Positions 23,901 to 32,152 of a DNA stretch of 64,000 nucleotides are shown here, piece by piece. Both the position numbers and the translations under genes were made by a program. Source of the DNA: Bactericera cockerelli (Eukaryota > Arthropoda > Insecta > Hemiptera > Triozidae); NCBI GenBank assembly GCA_024516035.1, contig CM044964.1, forward strand, positions 6,218,716 to 6,282,715, read 5' to 3'. The notes under the pieces are model-generated. The model ran no database searches and was not told the DNA's origin. It saw nothing but the letters and a program-made list of their open reading frames with translations. Position 1 is the stretch's first letter, and the number at the start of each line of letters is the position of its first letter.

Positions 23901-26900
23901 TGGACCTACGGAAAGAAAACATAAAAAGACTCTCCAGCCACGCTGAGACATGATGTTATTCTATAGTGCGTATTAGGGGCAATTAGAGAGACCAATATCC
24001 CTTAAATACCGGATAAAGAATGGCGGAGGATATCGAAAACGGTGACATCTCTGAAGGAATTCAACTCCTCTTGGAACTCTAGAAGAGAAGAATATTTTGG
24101 ACAATATAAGGAGTACTTCAATAGTAACTACCAATGTAAATTTAAATTGTTGCATTAATAACGAGGACAATATAATCAATAAAACTCATAAGTAAAATGT
24201 CTAGAGCAGTTGACCAAGAGGTGTTCACGTTAGTAGGTCATTGAAAACATTATAGTTCCAGTTATTATGTTAAAAAATAAAGACTTTTCATATCATTCTT
24301 TACTGCGTTTTATGGAAGTTTCAAATCTATGCACATAGACATAAACAAACACCTACCCATTAGCTTCTACTTAATTAATAATATGACGTTTTCAATTTAC
24401 TTATATTTAAATTTAGTCTTCTATAATGTTTTACTGTTTTCAAGTTCATATTTTGTATGTTCATTAATATAATGCAAACTTTCCCGCGATTTGATTACAA
24501 TACTAATAATGTTTCGCCGACATTTTACTGTTTTCAGGCATGAACGTGTTTGGGAACTTCGTCTCGGTTGTTCGTACCTCCGAAGACAGGACGCCGGAAA
24601 TCACCGAAGAAGATCTGGAGAGGAAGCTGTCGCCTGCGGAGGAGGAGACCCAACTGGAACAGCTGATGGAACACCAACTGGACAAGTTCATGGACAACCA
24701 CGTGATCCGGTTGAAGTTGCCGGAGGGTATTTCCGCCGGACTCAAAGGTCGCAGCTACTCCGGCAACGCTCTCGACATCAGTCTCTCGCGGATGTTCAGC
24801 ATTTGTTGAATGGTAATGTTTGAAGGTTTTCCGTATTGAAACATCACATCTCAGCAAATATCTTAATATATAAATGTCAAAGTCACTGACTGACTGACTG
24901 ATTCATCGCTCTACAGCCCAAACCGTAATACCTCGAGCGATTTTACACAACATTCCTTGCATACGAATACGTGCAATAAGAAAGGATTTTGCAAATTCCA
25001 AACCGTTCCATAGATAGAGCCCTAAAAGTGCCTAAAATCATCGTCGCGAAGCACGGTTAACTGCTAGTGAAACTATAAGGACCAAAATATGAAACAGAAT
25101 TCAATATCTAGAATTTTTTGCCACTATAACTTAACAGCTGATATAAATGCACTGTGATTGGTTGAAATTCCCACCAGAGGTCGTGAAGGAATAATGTAGG
25201 ATTAGTTTGTCTAATCCTGTTTCATAATTCGGGACAAAAAGGTACTGGAATGACTCTTAAAAGTATCTTCACACCAGGAGTTTTTGAGGACAGAATGTCA
25301 AATGAATCTATCTTTGGTTGAAATCAATGAAGTAAGTAATGAAATTTTTTGTCTTGAACAATACACAATACATGGTTTACCAAAATTAATATGGCAAAAA
25401 ATGTAGGTATACCACTGAGGAACAATTTTTTATAGATGTTTTTTAAGATATACATGAACAGCCATTCTACAACGTGATTGATCAAGAACCACTTGATAAA
25501 AACATTCTTACCAGAAAAACTCGTGCAGTTAACTCCCACTGTCCAAAAGAGCAACATCATCTTTTCTCAAACATGCCAGACAGCAAAATCATCGTTCCTA
25601 AAACACATTACAAGAAATTCACTTACATTTTCACATGTGTGCGTTTAACCATCTTCTGAGTGACAAGGACTATTAACCGAGATGAAGACACAATAGATCA
25701 CACAAACGAGAGAGAGAGTCCTGGGCGTACGTGTGGTGTATGGAAATACCTTAATGGCCATGGGAAACATAGATGACGTTATCAGAAAATAATGTTAAAT
25801 TGTTTTATAGAAATAGCCATCCTCACAGCAAAATCAGAGTCCACTCGTTTGGACACTCCGTTCACAATGTCCATCTCTAATAGGCATGGATGAATATCAT
25901 CAAGCACAATATTCGAATATGGATACATACATTCCATAGATGTATTTATTCCAAATTAAAATAAAATAAAAATGGACTATTTTTCTATATGCACAATAGT
26001 AGGTACACATTTTATTGTAATACGTAGGTGTGCCTATATTATTGTTGCCATATATTTATCTATTTTATTTTCCATGCAAATATCATTGAGTACGAAAACA
26101 ATAGGAAAATGTGCAAGTGAACATTGGACATTTTCCGGATGTAAATATTGAGTTGTAGAACAAGCATACCATATTTAGCCGTGATCATAGGAATCGCCAG
26201 GAAGTTCATTATTGATAGTTCGTTACAGGTGATTTACACTTTGCTAGACATGGTGCCAGACCAGCTCTTCACTCTCGATTTTCTCATGCTTATTCTATTT
26301 GCAACAAGATAATTTTGTAAATGATTTGGAGACTGAGATCTTTAGTACATTGAAAAAAGCAACATTTAACCATGTACTCGTATGTTCATTGTTTTACAAA
26401 ATAATTACAACAATACAGGAAGCAAAAGTTTTGAAACATTTTCATTTGAAATAAGACAAAACAGCATATTATTATCATAAGAAAATAACTCTATAATGGA
26501 TTAATTAGTTATAAGAAGTTGGTCAGACTTGGTTGGATATCTGACCTATGTAGCTCTTCATATAAATGTATTTTGTTAATTATCATTTGCATACATGTTA
26601 GAATTGAACCATAGAAGTGATAATGAACATTAAGTACTTTATACCAATTATCCACTTGCCTCGTGTTTTGACCACACGAGGTACAATAAAATGCAGTTTA
26701 AGTGTCATTGACTAGTTTAATTCCAATGTGACATACCTAAGCATATTATTTATGCTTCTCAGTGCCTAAGAGAAGCACAACTTCTCACTTTTCTGTCTAT
26801 ACTGATTAAAAAGAGAGGTTAGTTGATGGCATGGCTATTCAAAACTATTACCTGCTGATGAGAGCAAATTAGCTCGGAACAGCTGTCCAGGTATGTTTAT

Positions 26901-29900
26901 TTATTTTTATTTATTTAGAAACTCTTTATTAGTAGGAAGAACATATATACAGACAAATAATGGTAAATATAAAAATAGACAATATTAATGATATAAACAA
27001 GGAAAGAAAAAAAAAACAAAACAAAAAAAAACAAATTATATACATCTAGCAGAACTTCTCACTTTTCTATTTATCCTGATTATACTAATTTCAACAAAAT
27101 ATTTTGAGAATGAGTTCTAATGATTCATTTTGTTTGAACAAAATCAAAATCTATTGTCAAAGTTCAAGAGAAAATTTAATAATGTCTTCGTCAATAAAAA
27201 GCAATACGTAGGAAGATATCCTAACATATCAATCAACCTGGCTATGTGTGCTGTATATGAAAGTAAAATCAACATAACTAGTTTTCTCAGATTCATTGAC
27301 ATACAACAATGCTATTTCACAAAGGATAGGAAAAGCTGATCATCTAATCTCAGACTTCATATACTCTTATCTAATCCAATCAAATCAGAGAAAAACATTC
27401 AGAACACAACAACACACCTGCTCAATAATCGGGAATGGATTTACTAAACACACGTGTATCATTTACTTTCATAACCAAACAAGGAAAGAGATGTTATACA
27501 ACCCAAACAAACAAGATGGCCTCCTGTAGACCAGATGATGACAATATGAAACCAAACAAGCAAGCCTGGCAGACCTCCTTCTTATGCGTGGAAATTAGAT
27601 AGAAATTGCTTGCAAACAATTTAAAAACTTAATTACTCCTCTAGCAAATGATGTCTTGTGAGTCGTCGATAAAGAATTTGCCTTGGGAGCAATGGCTGAC
27701 GTTCACTTTTCACTCTCGGGAAAATGAAAGTTCCCGACATATTGGAGTGAGATCCGGTTTGAATCTTAATTAGATTATGATTGCAAAACCTAATCTTGTC
27801 CGCAAATAAGACAGGAATTTGAACAGTACACCTTCATCATCGTCATAGGGTGGCGTCATCGTGAACGATGGTAGCCAGACAGTGGAAGAATGACTCAGCA
27901 CTTCGACCACTGTCTTTGCAATGAGGCTAATAATTGACAAGGACCCCCAGAACTAAGCCAATGCTGATCTACTCCTTGTTTATGGTTCCCCCGGTTAGAC
28001 AGCTGGTCTACTCCCTGTCTATAGCCCCCAGCCAGACTGGACCAGACTTAGACCTAATAATATAAAAGCGAGTGTATATCTGTATTTTCTTACATAGCTA
28101 CATCAACATCACTAAATTTTGAACTACTCATTTTTGAAGTTCAGTAATATGTCAATGTGGGGTTTAAAATATTTTCTGTTTTTTTTTTTTTTTTTTTTTT
28201 TTGACTATTTGGTACTCTAAATAAAATATGTAACCCTTGATTCTTACTACATTTCCGTTATTTGCTTATATGAGCACATCCAGTAGCTTAGTGGTCAAAG
28301 CATCTATCTGGTAATCCAGTGGTCACGGATTTGAAACCCAGTCGGATCATGAGAATTTATCCTCTCATTTCGGATTCTGAGCACATTATAATACGTTTTG
28401 GAATAGAATATAATATACCTTGTTTATAATGTCGAGGCAAGACTGAAAAGTCCCATTACTCCAACAGTCAAATAAGGTCTTATATACTTTATGGTAGTTT
28501 TGGGCTTACTGCTGGAATAAAAGGACACATTTTATCCTAGTCAAGCAGTATTATTATTATTTCTTGTATTATTATTATTATTTCCTAGTCAAGGCGATAT
28601 TATTATTATTTCTTGTTTATTCAATAACATGGTCTTATCCAACTGTTCACAGGAAGAAAGAAAGGCGGTGGCGGCGGCGGTGGAGGCAAGAAGTCGAAGA
28701 AAATGATGGGAATGATGTTGATGGGAATGATGGGCAAGGCCGCCATGTTGATTCCCATCATGCTTATGTTGTTGAAACTGAAAGCGCTGAAAGCGTTGGT
28801 CATTGCCAAACTCGCGCTTGCGCTCTCTCTGATCCAAGTCATCAAAATGTTGATGAGCAAATCGGGCGGTAAATCCGGAGGTATGGGAAGTAGTAAGGAG
28901 GTGATCATAGTTCATGATAGTCATGGTGATAGTGGATCTAGTGGTGGCGGCTGGTCTTCAGGCGGTGGAGGTGGAGGGTGGTCGTCAGGCGGCTCCTCAG
29001 GTAAGTGGTAACACCTCCCTCCGTCCAAAGTGTTACCAAGTCCTCGATCCAGAAAGCTTTTTCACTCTCATAATCCCCAAATCTCTCTTTAAAACGGCTT
29101 AACAACACCTTCTTATTGATTTATTTGAACAAAATGTGACGATTGAAAGGAATATTTCGGAATTCAACATTTGGCGGCTAAAAACCACACACATTTTGGT
29201 CTCTTCGGAAGAAATTTCACAGTTGAAAATGAGATTTGAGGATTCTGAGAGTGAGAGTACCTTCTGAAATGAGGTCCAAGATTACTAATTTCTTATTGGT
29301 GACACTTCATCTTTGAGCATCCCTTCTTTCTATGTTCTTTAACGTTCCTTGTAGATTCTGTTCTTCCGAAAAAGTCCCACTAACTTGGCAGATCATCCCG
29401 GATCAATAAATGTTCACACATAAACATTTCCTCAATTACGTTTAAAATTCTTGTCGTTTCTTTCTCTAGACGTATTATGTTGTATTGATCTGGGATTTTT
29501 CCCCAATTTGACACTCTTGTTATTCTATCAATTCATAATCTTTGCATTTCCTAACCAATTCAAATTAATTCCTCTCTTAACTTTCATTCTCCCTTGTAGA
29601 CTAATTATTTGTATTTTTTTTTTAGTAAATAACCATTTGCGCAGTAGTTTTGAAAATAACCTGGAAAATTACCATGACATATATTTTTTTCCGTAGCCAT
29701 GAAACAGGAGTTACTGTAGACGCTTGTGGTCTGTGTTGTAGCCTGCCCATACCGTAGTATGCCTCCACTCTGATGGGCGAGAAGTGATACAATACTTCCT
29801 AATTAGGTGCTGGGTCAACATGAGCGCACCGGAAGGTATCCCTTACAAACAACTGTAATCAAATTTTGAATACAATTTTTTTGTCTGCGCAAGGTTCGAA

Positions 29901-30634
29901 CCCGGGACCTTCCGCATGGCAAGCAAGTGCTTAGCTATTGAGCTTCGCGCTCTTTTTGGTCGATGACTTGACAGGATTGAAAACGCGAAGAGGTATTTTT
30001 TGGGAATTAGTAATATGTGTTGTGTTATACGAGTACAATACTAAAATTAGTACCGACCTCAGTAGCTTGATCAACCGTCGGAAAATTGAACGTACTTCTG
30101 ATATTTGCCATGTTTTTGTTTTTATAGACACTTTTGAATCTGATGAGCTAACTGTGTAAACAATCAGGAGTTCACTGTATCAAAGAACATTATATTTGGG
30201 CATACAATGCTTGTGTCAATTCCACATTGTAACCGTTTTGTTTGATTCACCATCGCTATGTAAGGGTGTTGTTGGACTCTTCTTCTGCTCGTCTGTCTCG
30301 TGTCTAACCTCCCGTGCCTTGTGTTCGTTACCTCCTTGCAGGCGGTCATGGAGGTGGGGGTGGTGGCGGTGGATGGTCCAGCGGTGGAGGGGGAGGACAC
30401 GGGGGTGGAGACAGCTACTCCAGCGGAGCTCATCACGGTGGAGGCGACGCAACCTATGGAGGGGGAGACGCTGGCGGCGGCGGTGGCTGGTCTAGTGGGG
30501 GAGGCGGAGGAGGCGGCTGGGGCAAACGATCCTGGGACCCCTCAACCAACAGCCACGTCACCCACACCACGTGGCCACTGTACAAAGCCTCCGCGTACGC
30601 TGCCGCCGCTAGCAACAACGAGGAAGCACGATAG
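14570..30634 (+). CDS. Osiris family protein (DUF1676), four coding exons
   Basis: Insect-specific Osiris proteins are secretory-pathway or endosomal membrane proteins linked to cuticle formation; that role is family knowledge, not shown here. Exons 14570-14900, 24538-about 24812, 28653-29000 and 30342-30634 have GT-AG borders and all splice inside a Gly codon (phase 1). Exon 1 gives a signal peptide (residues 1-29, cleavage near TAQ/S) and the two-cysteine region YEKCLVNMSFPCF (Cys86, Cys94). Exon 2 carries the acidic middle domain. Exon 3 has a Gly/Lys stretch and a long Met/Leu/Ala-rich membrane segment. Exons 3-4 add a Gly-Trp-Ser tail ending near an AYAAAA stretch that resembles the family's AQXLAY motif. 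Predicted length is about 393-415 aa depending on the exon 2 end. With the better donor, exon 2 is one base short and hits TGA at 24807-24809. Which Osiris paralogue this is I cannot say. Confidence 0.85.
15243..15448 (+). repeat. SINE-A copy in Osiris intron 1
   Basis: Head GTCCCGGTAGCTCAGTGGTC with a degraded B box, body CTCATTTGGGATTTTGACCA and an expanded (TTA)n tail. Confidence 0.88.
15545..15625 (+). repeat. 3' end of a LINE-like element (family L)
   Basis: Reads GTAGAGATTGCCTCAGGCAA, TAATCCGGCCTTTTG and ends AATTTCAATAAAGAGTTT. Related 3' ends appear at 21805 (+) and, inverted, at 26895, 38455, 40258 and 50728. Confidence 0.6.
15626..16790. other. Intron 1 sequence, nothing recognised
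   Basis: At 15699-15731 there is a stem with ACTTCCG / CGGAAGT around the palindrome TTTCTAATATTAGAAA. No coding signal; the 82-codon frame at 16243-16491 lacks motifs. Confidence 0.45.
16791..16930 (-). repeat. SINE-B copy in Osiris intron 1
   Basis: Complete minus-strand unit from GGATATCACAACTACTCAAA through the B-box complement GGGACTTGAACCACC to the head end GAAGCTACTGAGGTCGG. Confidence 0.88.
16935..17230 (+). repeat. SINE-E copy (tRNA-like head)
   Basis: Head AACGTGGCAGAGTGAGTTAG, CATTGCACGCACGGTGACC and B box GGGTTCGACCCCCAGC. Body CATACCTCGTGAGGAAAAAT and GAGCAGCGACCAGTGGCGG, with a decayed tail to about 17230. Confidence 0.88.
17231..18654. other. Intron 1 sequence, T/C-rich, nothing recognised
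   Basis: Pyrimidine-rich DNA (especially 17480-18010). The frame at 17492-17707 (Phe/Leu/Ile-rich) reflects this composition. Confidence 0.45.
18655..18830 (+). repeat. SINE-F copy with tRNA-like head, diverged
   Basis: TAGTCAAATGGTTAATGCGC (A-box region), ATTCGAATCCCATCC (B box), then GGTTAGGTGGTAGAAAATG and an ATT-rich end. Confidence 0.78.
19286..19366 (-). repeat. SINE-5S/G core fragment
   Basis: Minus-strand remnant of the shared core (AACTCACAAACCAACTACTC, then CATCCAGCCTGAGTTGGG). The head is missing. Confidence 0.65.
19438..19735 (-). repeat. SINE-C copy (tRNA-Gly-like head)
   Basis: On the minus strand, AATAGCTCAGTAGTTAACCA, CTTGCCATGCAGAAGGTCC and CGGGTTCGATCACCC resemble tRNA-Gly(GCC). 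The body includes GGGATACCTCCCGGTGCGC and TAGCTCCTGTTTCATGGCTA. Confidence 0.88.
19787..20036 (+). repeat. Dispersed repeat Z
   Basis: Starts ACTAGCGGGCTGTCGCCCGC and ends GACTTTGACATTTATATATT. The 3' part (TACGGTTTGGGCTGTAGAGC, GATCAGTCAGTGAGTGA) is present inverted at 24850-25060. The class could be LINE 3' tail or Helitron-like; I cannot decide. Confidence 0.65.
20062..20290 (-). repeat. SINE-E copy, heavily diverged
   Basis: Minus-strand traces of the head (GAACCCAGGTCACCATTTGT) and of the tail (TCACAACTTTAGTAAGTAGC). Confidence 0.7.
20808..21100 (-). repeat. SINE-F copy with an internal inverted duplication
   Basis: Minus-strand SINE-F tail (20834-20927) is followed by a 7-base spacer (TTTTCTT) and then its own reverse complement (20935-21023). 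The normal head follows (GGGATTCAAACCAACGGATC to CCAGAGTAGCGCG). The arms differ at only a few positions over about 90 bases. Confidence 0.88.
21190..21385 (-). repeat. SINE-D copy, with a duplicated end
   Basis: (CATCAT)n start, GTGGCGTCATCGTGAACGAT and the full body, then CTGCTGGTCTACTCCCTGTT repeated once after the first CCCAAGCCAGA. Confidence 0.88.
21805..21875 (+). repeat. Family L 3' end
   Basis: GCAGAGATTGCCTCAGGCAA, TAATCACGCCCTTTG and AGTAAAGAGTTATTATTA match the 15545 unit. Confidence 0.6.
22112..22245 (-). repeat. SINE-D copy, truncated
   Basis: CATAGGGTGGCCTCATCCAG start and CAAGGGCCTCCTGAACCAAG; the CTACTCCCTG end is missing. Confidence 0.82.
22246..23215. other. Intron 1 sequence, nothing recognised
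   Basis: AT-rich; contains (ATTGAT) degenerate words at 22400-22480. No gene signal. Confidence 0.45.
23216..23313 (-). repeat. SINE-D copy with internal deletion
   Basis: The (CAT)n end is joined directly to ATAATTGACAAGGGCCCCCA and the CTGGTCTACTCCCTG block; about 80 bases of the middle are missing. Confidence 0.78.
23314..24537. other. Intron 1 sequence before exon 2, unexplained
   Basis: Between 23540 and 24190 the base composition is less extreme and several short + frames occur (e.g. 23771-23953, 60 codons). None joins into a recognisable protein, so I leave it as possible old coding relic or chance. Confidence 0.35.
24538..24812 (+). CDS. Osiris exon 2 (frame problem at 3' end)
   Basis: Starts GC/ATGAACGTGTTTGGG; the GC completes Gly111 and codons continue from 24540 (MNVFGNFVSVVRT ... 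FMDNHVIRLKLPEG). The frame then reads NALDISLSRMFSIC and stops at 24809. In the next frame, the bases before a fair donor (24813 GTAATG) read ADVQHLLNG, which joins exon 3 as LLNGRKKG, resembling the family's Leu-rich, Gly-Arg-Lys-Lys junction. The 275-base exon needs 276 to stay in phase, so one base seems missing near 24785-24790. A weaker donor at 24748 (AAAG/GTCGCA) would restore phase by skipping about 65 bases. Confidence 0.75.
24850..25060 (-). repeat. Dispersed repeat Z, inverted relative to 19787
   Basis: TAATATATAAATGTCAAAGT, (CTGA)n, CATCGCTCTACAGCCCAAAC and GCAATAAGAAAGGATTTTG complement the intron 1 copy. The two copies face each other across exon 2. Confidence 0.7.
26770..26882 (+). 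repeat. Dispersed repeat Y
   Basis: CACAACTTCTCACTTTTCTG, GTTAGTTGATGGCATGG and CCTGCTGATGAGAGCAAATT. Other copies are at 33632-33780 and 36712-36828; a short inverted piece lies at 53712-53745. Confidence 0.7.
26895..27055 (-). repeat. Family L 3' end
   Basis: TTTATTTAGAAACTCTTTAT, TAGTAGGAAGAACATATATA and ACAGACAAATAATGGTAAAT match 38455-38560. Confidence 0.65.
27835..28045 (-). repeat. SINE-D copy in Osiris intron 2
   Basis: Full-length with a duplicated CTGGTCTACTCCCTGTCTAT end, as in the 21190 copy. Confidence 0.87.
28272..28605 (+). repeat. SINE-A copy, diverged, ending about 48 bp before exon 3
   Basis: CATCCAGTAGCTTAGTGGTC head, GGATTTGAAACCCAGTCGG B box and CTTACTGCTGGAATAAAAGG body. 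The end is an expanded (ATT)n tract interrupted by TTTCTTGTA, possibly with an inverted tail piece at 28420-28500. Confidence 0.72.
28653..29000 (+). CDS. Osiris exon 3 (hydrophobic segment and start of Gly-rich tail)
   Basis: Acceptor CTGTTCACAG ends at 28652. Two bases (GA) complete the split Gly. Then RKKGGGGGGGGKKSKK precedes a long hydrophobic stretch at about 28700-28856 (MMGKAAMLIPIMLMLLKLKA, then LVIAKLALALSLIQVIKML), the typical Osiris membrane region. Ser/Gly/Trp repeats (GGGWSSGGG) follow. Ends CCTCAG/GTAAGT, a consensus donor, leaving one base of Gly. Confidence 0.88.
29001..30341 (+). other. Osiris intron 3 (1341 bp)
   Basis: GTAAGT donor and CCTCCTTGCAG acceptor. Contains one SINE-C (29690-29955, minus) and a short SINE-B head fragment (30050-30075). 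Confidence 0.85.
29690..29955 (-). repeat. SINE-C copy in Osiris intron 3
   Basis: Minus-strand head with TTGCCATGCGGAAGGTCCCG, GGTTCGAACC B box and the CAGGCTACAACACAGACCAC body. Confidence 0.88.
30342..30634 (+). CDS. Osiris exon 4 (Gly-rich C-terminus and stop)
   Basis: Acceptor CCTCCTTGCAG ends at 30341; GC completes Gly. Encodes further GGHGGGG / GGGGWSSGGG repeats, then a less repetitive end (SWDPSTNSHVTHTTWPLYKA, then SAYAAAASNNEEAR) with TAG at 30632-30634. The codon use is GC-rich compared with the AT-rich surroundings because of GGN codons. Long frames overlapping it in other phases and on the other strand result from the repeat. Confidence 0.88.
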
Positions 30635-31346
30635 TATCCGAATCCTCTGTCACGAAACCGTACGACTTTGGACGAAATCTTGGATATGACCCTGACCGAG
30701 AACAAATGACTTTGCGCGAATGTTTTTGTGAAAGCGGATTGTGAGAACCGAAACGAATTTAGGAATTAATGTTTTCGATTTTCGGATAGTATTTTGAACT
30801 TTAAGCATGACTACTGTTTTTAATAACCTTACTGTTACTTATTATCTTTTACTTTTCTACTACTGACTCTTAGTGACTCGTACATAACATTAAATTGTCA
30901 TTATCAATGACAATGAAGATGTTCGTAAAAAATGTGATTCAGTTAACATGAGGTAATTTAGCTATGCATTTATGTGGGAGACTCTGTCTGAGAAGGTATC
31001 ACTAATTTGATATCTTGCTTTGAATAGTGTATCCATATTCCCATGGTTACTTTCTTCCTTCAAATTATTTCCAATCTGTCTTTCATTTGATTTAGTTTTC
31101 CTGTTAACACTTTCTTGTACTTCTTCTTTTACTTTAAGTATTTGAAAATCTTCCATGACTTCCATAGTTTAGTGGATTGAAAAACAAGAGTGATTGGTGG
31201 GTTCTATTCTCACTCGTAAGTATTATCCGAATTGAAAACTAGATTTAATAATAAATAGTTTTTATTAATCTATGCTTATCCCTTCTTCAAATTGGAGAAA
31301 ATAACTTAATATGTATTGGCAATGTATTCCCTTGTAAATAAATAAA
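30635..31346 (+). other. Osiris 3' UTR and candidate poly(A) signals
   Basis: After the stop the sequence returns to AT-rich DNA. ATTAAA at 30889-30894 is the first candidate signal. AATAAATAAATA at 31337-31348 is a stronger one. Either would give a 3' UTR of about 0.27 or 0.72 kb; RNA evidence is needed to choose. Confidence 0.45.
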
Positions 31347-31348
31347 TA

Positions 31349-32020
31349 TTCTTACATGTAAATAATGTTTTTGACTATCATATTGATAAAAGTAATAGAA
31401 TTTTATTTGTCTATCTTTATTACTCTATCTTACAATTTTATTTGTATTTTGAATGTTCCTATTGTTCTTAGTTTTTTATCTTGTTACTTTTTTAATTCTT
31501 TATCTTTCAATATTATAAATAAACTTTAAAATATGCAATTTAAAAATACACAACTTTCTTTTTGCACACTTGACTATCTTCCACAGCTCTAAGCCAAAAA
31601 TTGCACGTTTGCTCTTTGCACTAAAGCTTACACAGTCAAAAGTCTGTCAATTATATTCATGTGCTTTCGTCTTCCAAAAATTGCAGACATTAATTGAATA
31701 TCTGAATAGTTTGAAAAACCATATTGTCTTGATCCTTAATTTCAGTTGACAGGAAGGTCAAAAAATGGTTCGAAGTGCATTTGTTGATCAGGTAAAGCCG
31801 CAATCTAAGAGTTCAGATTCCAACCAACGCAACGGCACGAACTCATCTTCATTCCTTTTATGCTTTTTTTTTGGCACGAAACCAAAAATTCTGGTTTATA
31901 CTTCAAAAATACTATATTCCTACATAAGTTTCATATACATGAGTCATTTTTGGGCAGTATAAATGAGGTTTCTTATTATTTTTCGCAACAATAAGCACAC
32001 AAACAATACAAATTTGTCGC
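31349..32020. other. Downstream of the Osiris gene, nothing recognised
   Basis: AT-rich. The 65-codon frame at 31765-31962 follows a plausible TTTCAG acceptor at about 31745, but shows no domain or continuation. Confidence 0.4.
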
Positions 32021-32152
32021 CGACCTCACTAGGTTGATCGATAAGGCGGAGGACTTGTAACCTGGAGGACGGCGTTTCAAGTCCCAGTGTCAGCGTGAAG
32101 CGAGTTTGATTAGTTGTGATATCACGAAAGTGATTAACACAAATAATATGAA
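32021..32152 (+). repeat. SINE-B copy
   Basis: CCGACCTCACTAGGTTGATC head, GTTTCAAGTCCCAG B box and GTGATATCACGAAAGTGATT body. Confidence 0.88.

Larger units (their letters stand above)
14901..24537 (+). other. Osiris intron 1 (9637 bp)
   Basis: GT at 14901 and TTTTACTGTTTTCAG ending at 24537, with a pyrimidine-rich acceptor. It contains SINE-A, -B, -C, -D, -E and -F copies, two LINE-like 3' tails and repeat Z. Much of the length is therefore transposon-derived. Confidence 0.85.
24813..28652 (+). other. Osiris intron 2 (about 3.8 kb)
   Basis: Donor 24813 (GTAATG) or alternative 24748; acceptor at 28652. Contains repeat Z, repeat Y, a family L end, SINE-D and SINE-A copies. The rest (25061-26770 and 27061-27830) shows no gene. 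Confidence 0.75.

Noticed and set aside
23540..24190. Possible old coding sequence in Osiris intron 1 (short + frames, milder AT content).
   Set aside because: No recognisable motif in any frame and no consistent frame across the stretch.
28564..28924. Open frames on both strands over exon 3 (His/Arg-rich or Pro-rich products).
   Set aside because: They come from the Gly/Lys and Met-rich codons of the true frame read in other phases.
30196..30705. Several long overlapping frames on both strands at Osiris exon 4.
   Set aside because: They are shadows of the GGN-repeat coding sequence; only the frame joined by consensus splice sites to exon 3 gives a coherent Osiris end.
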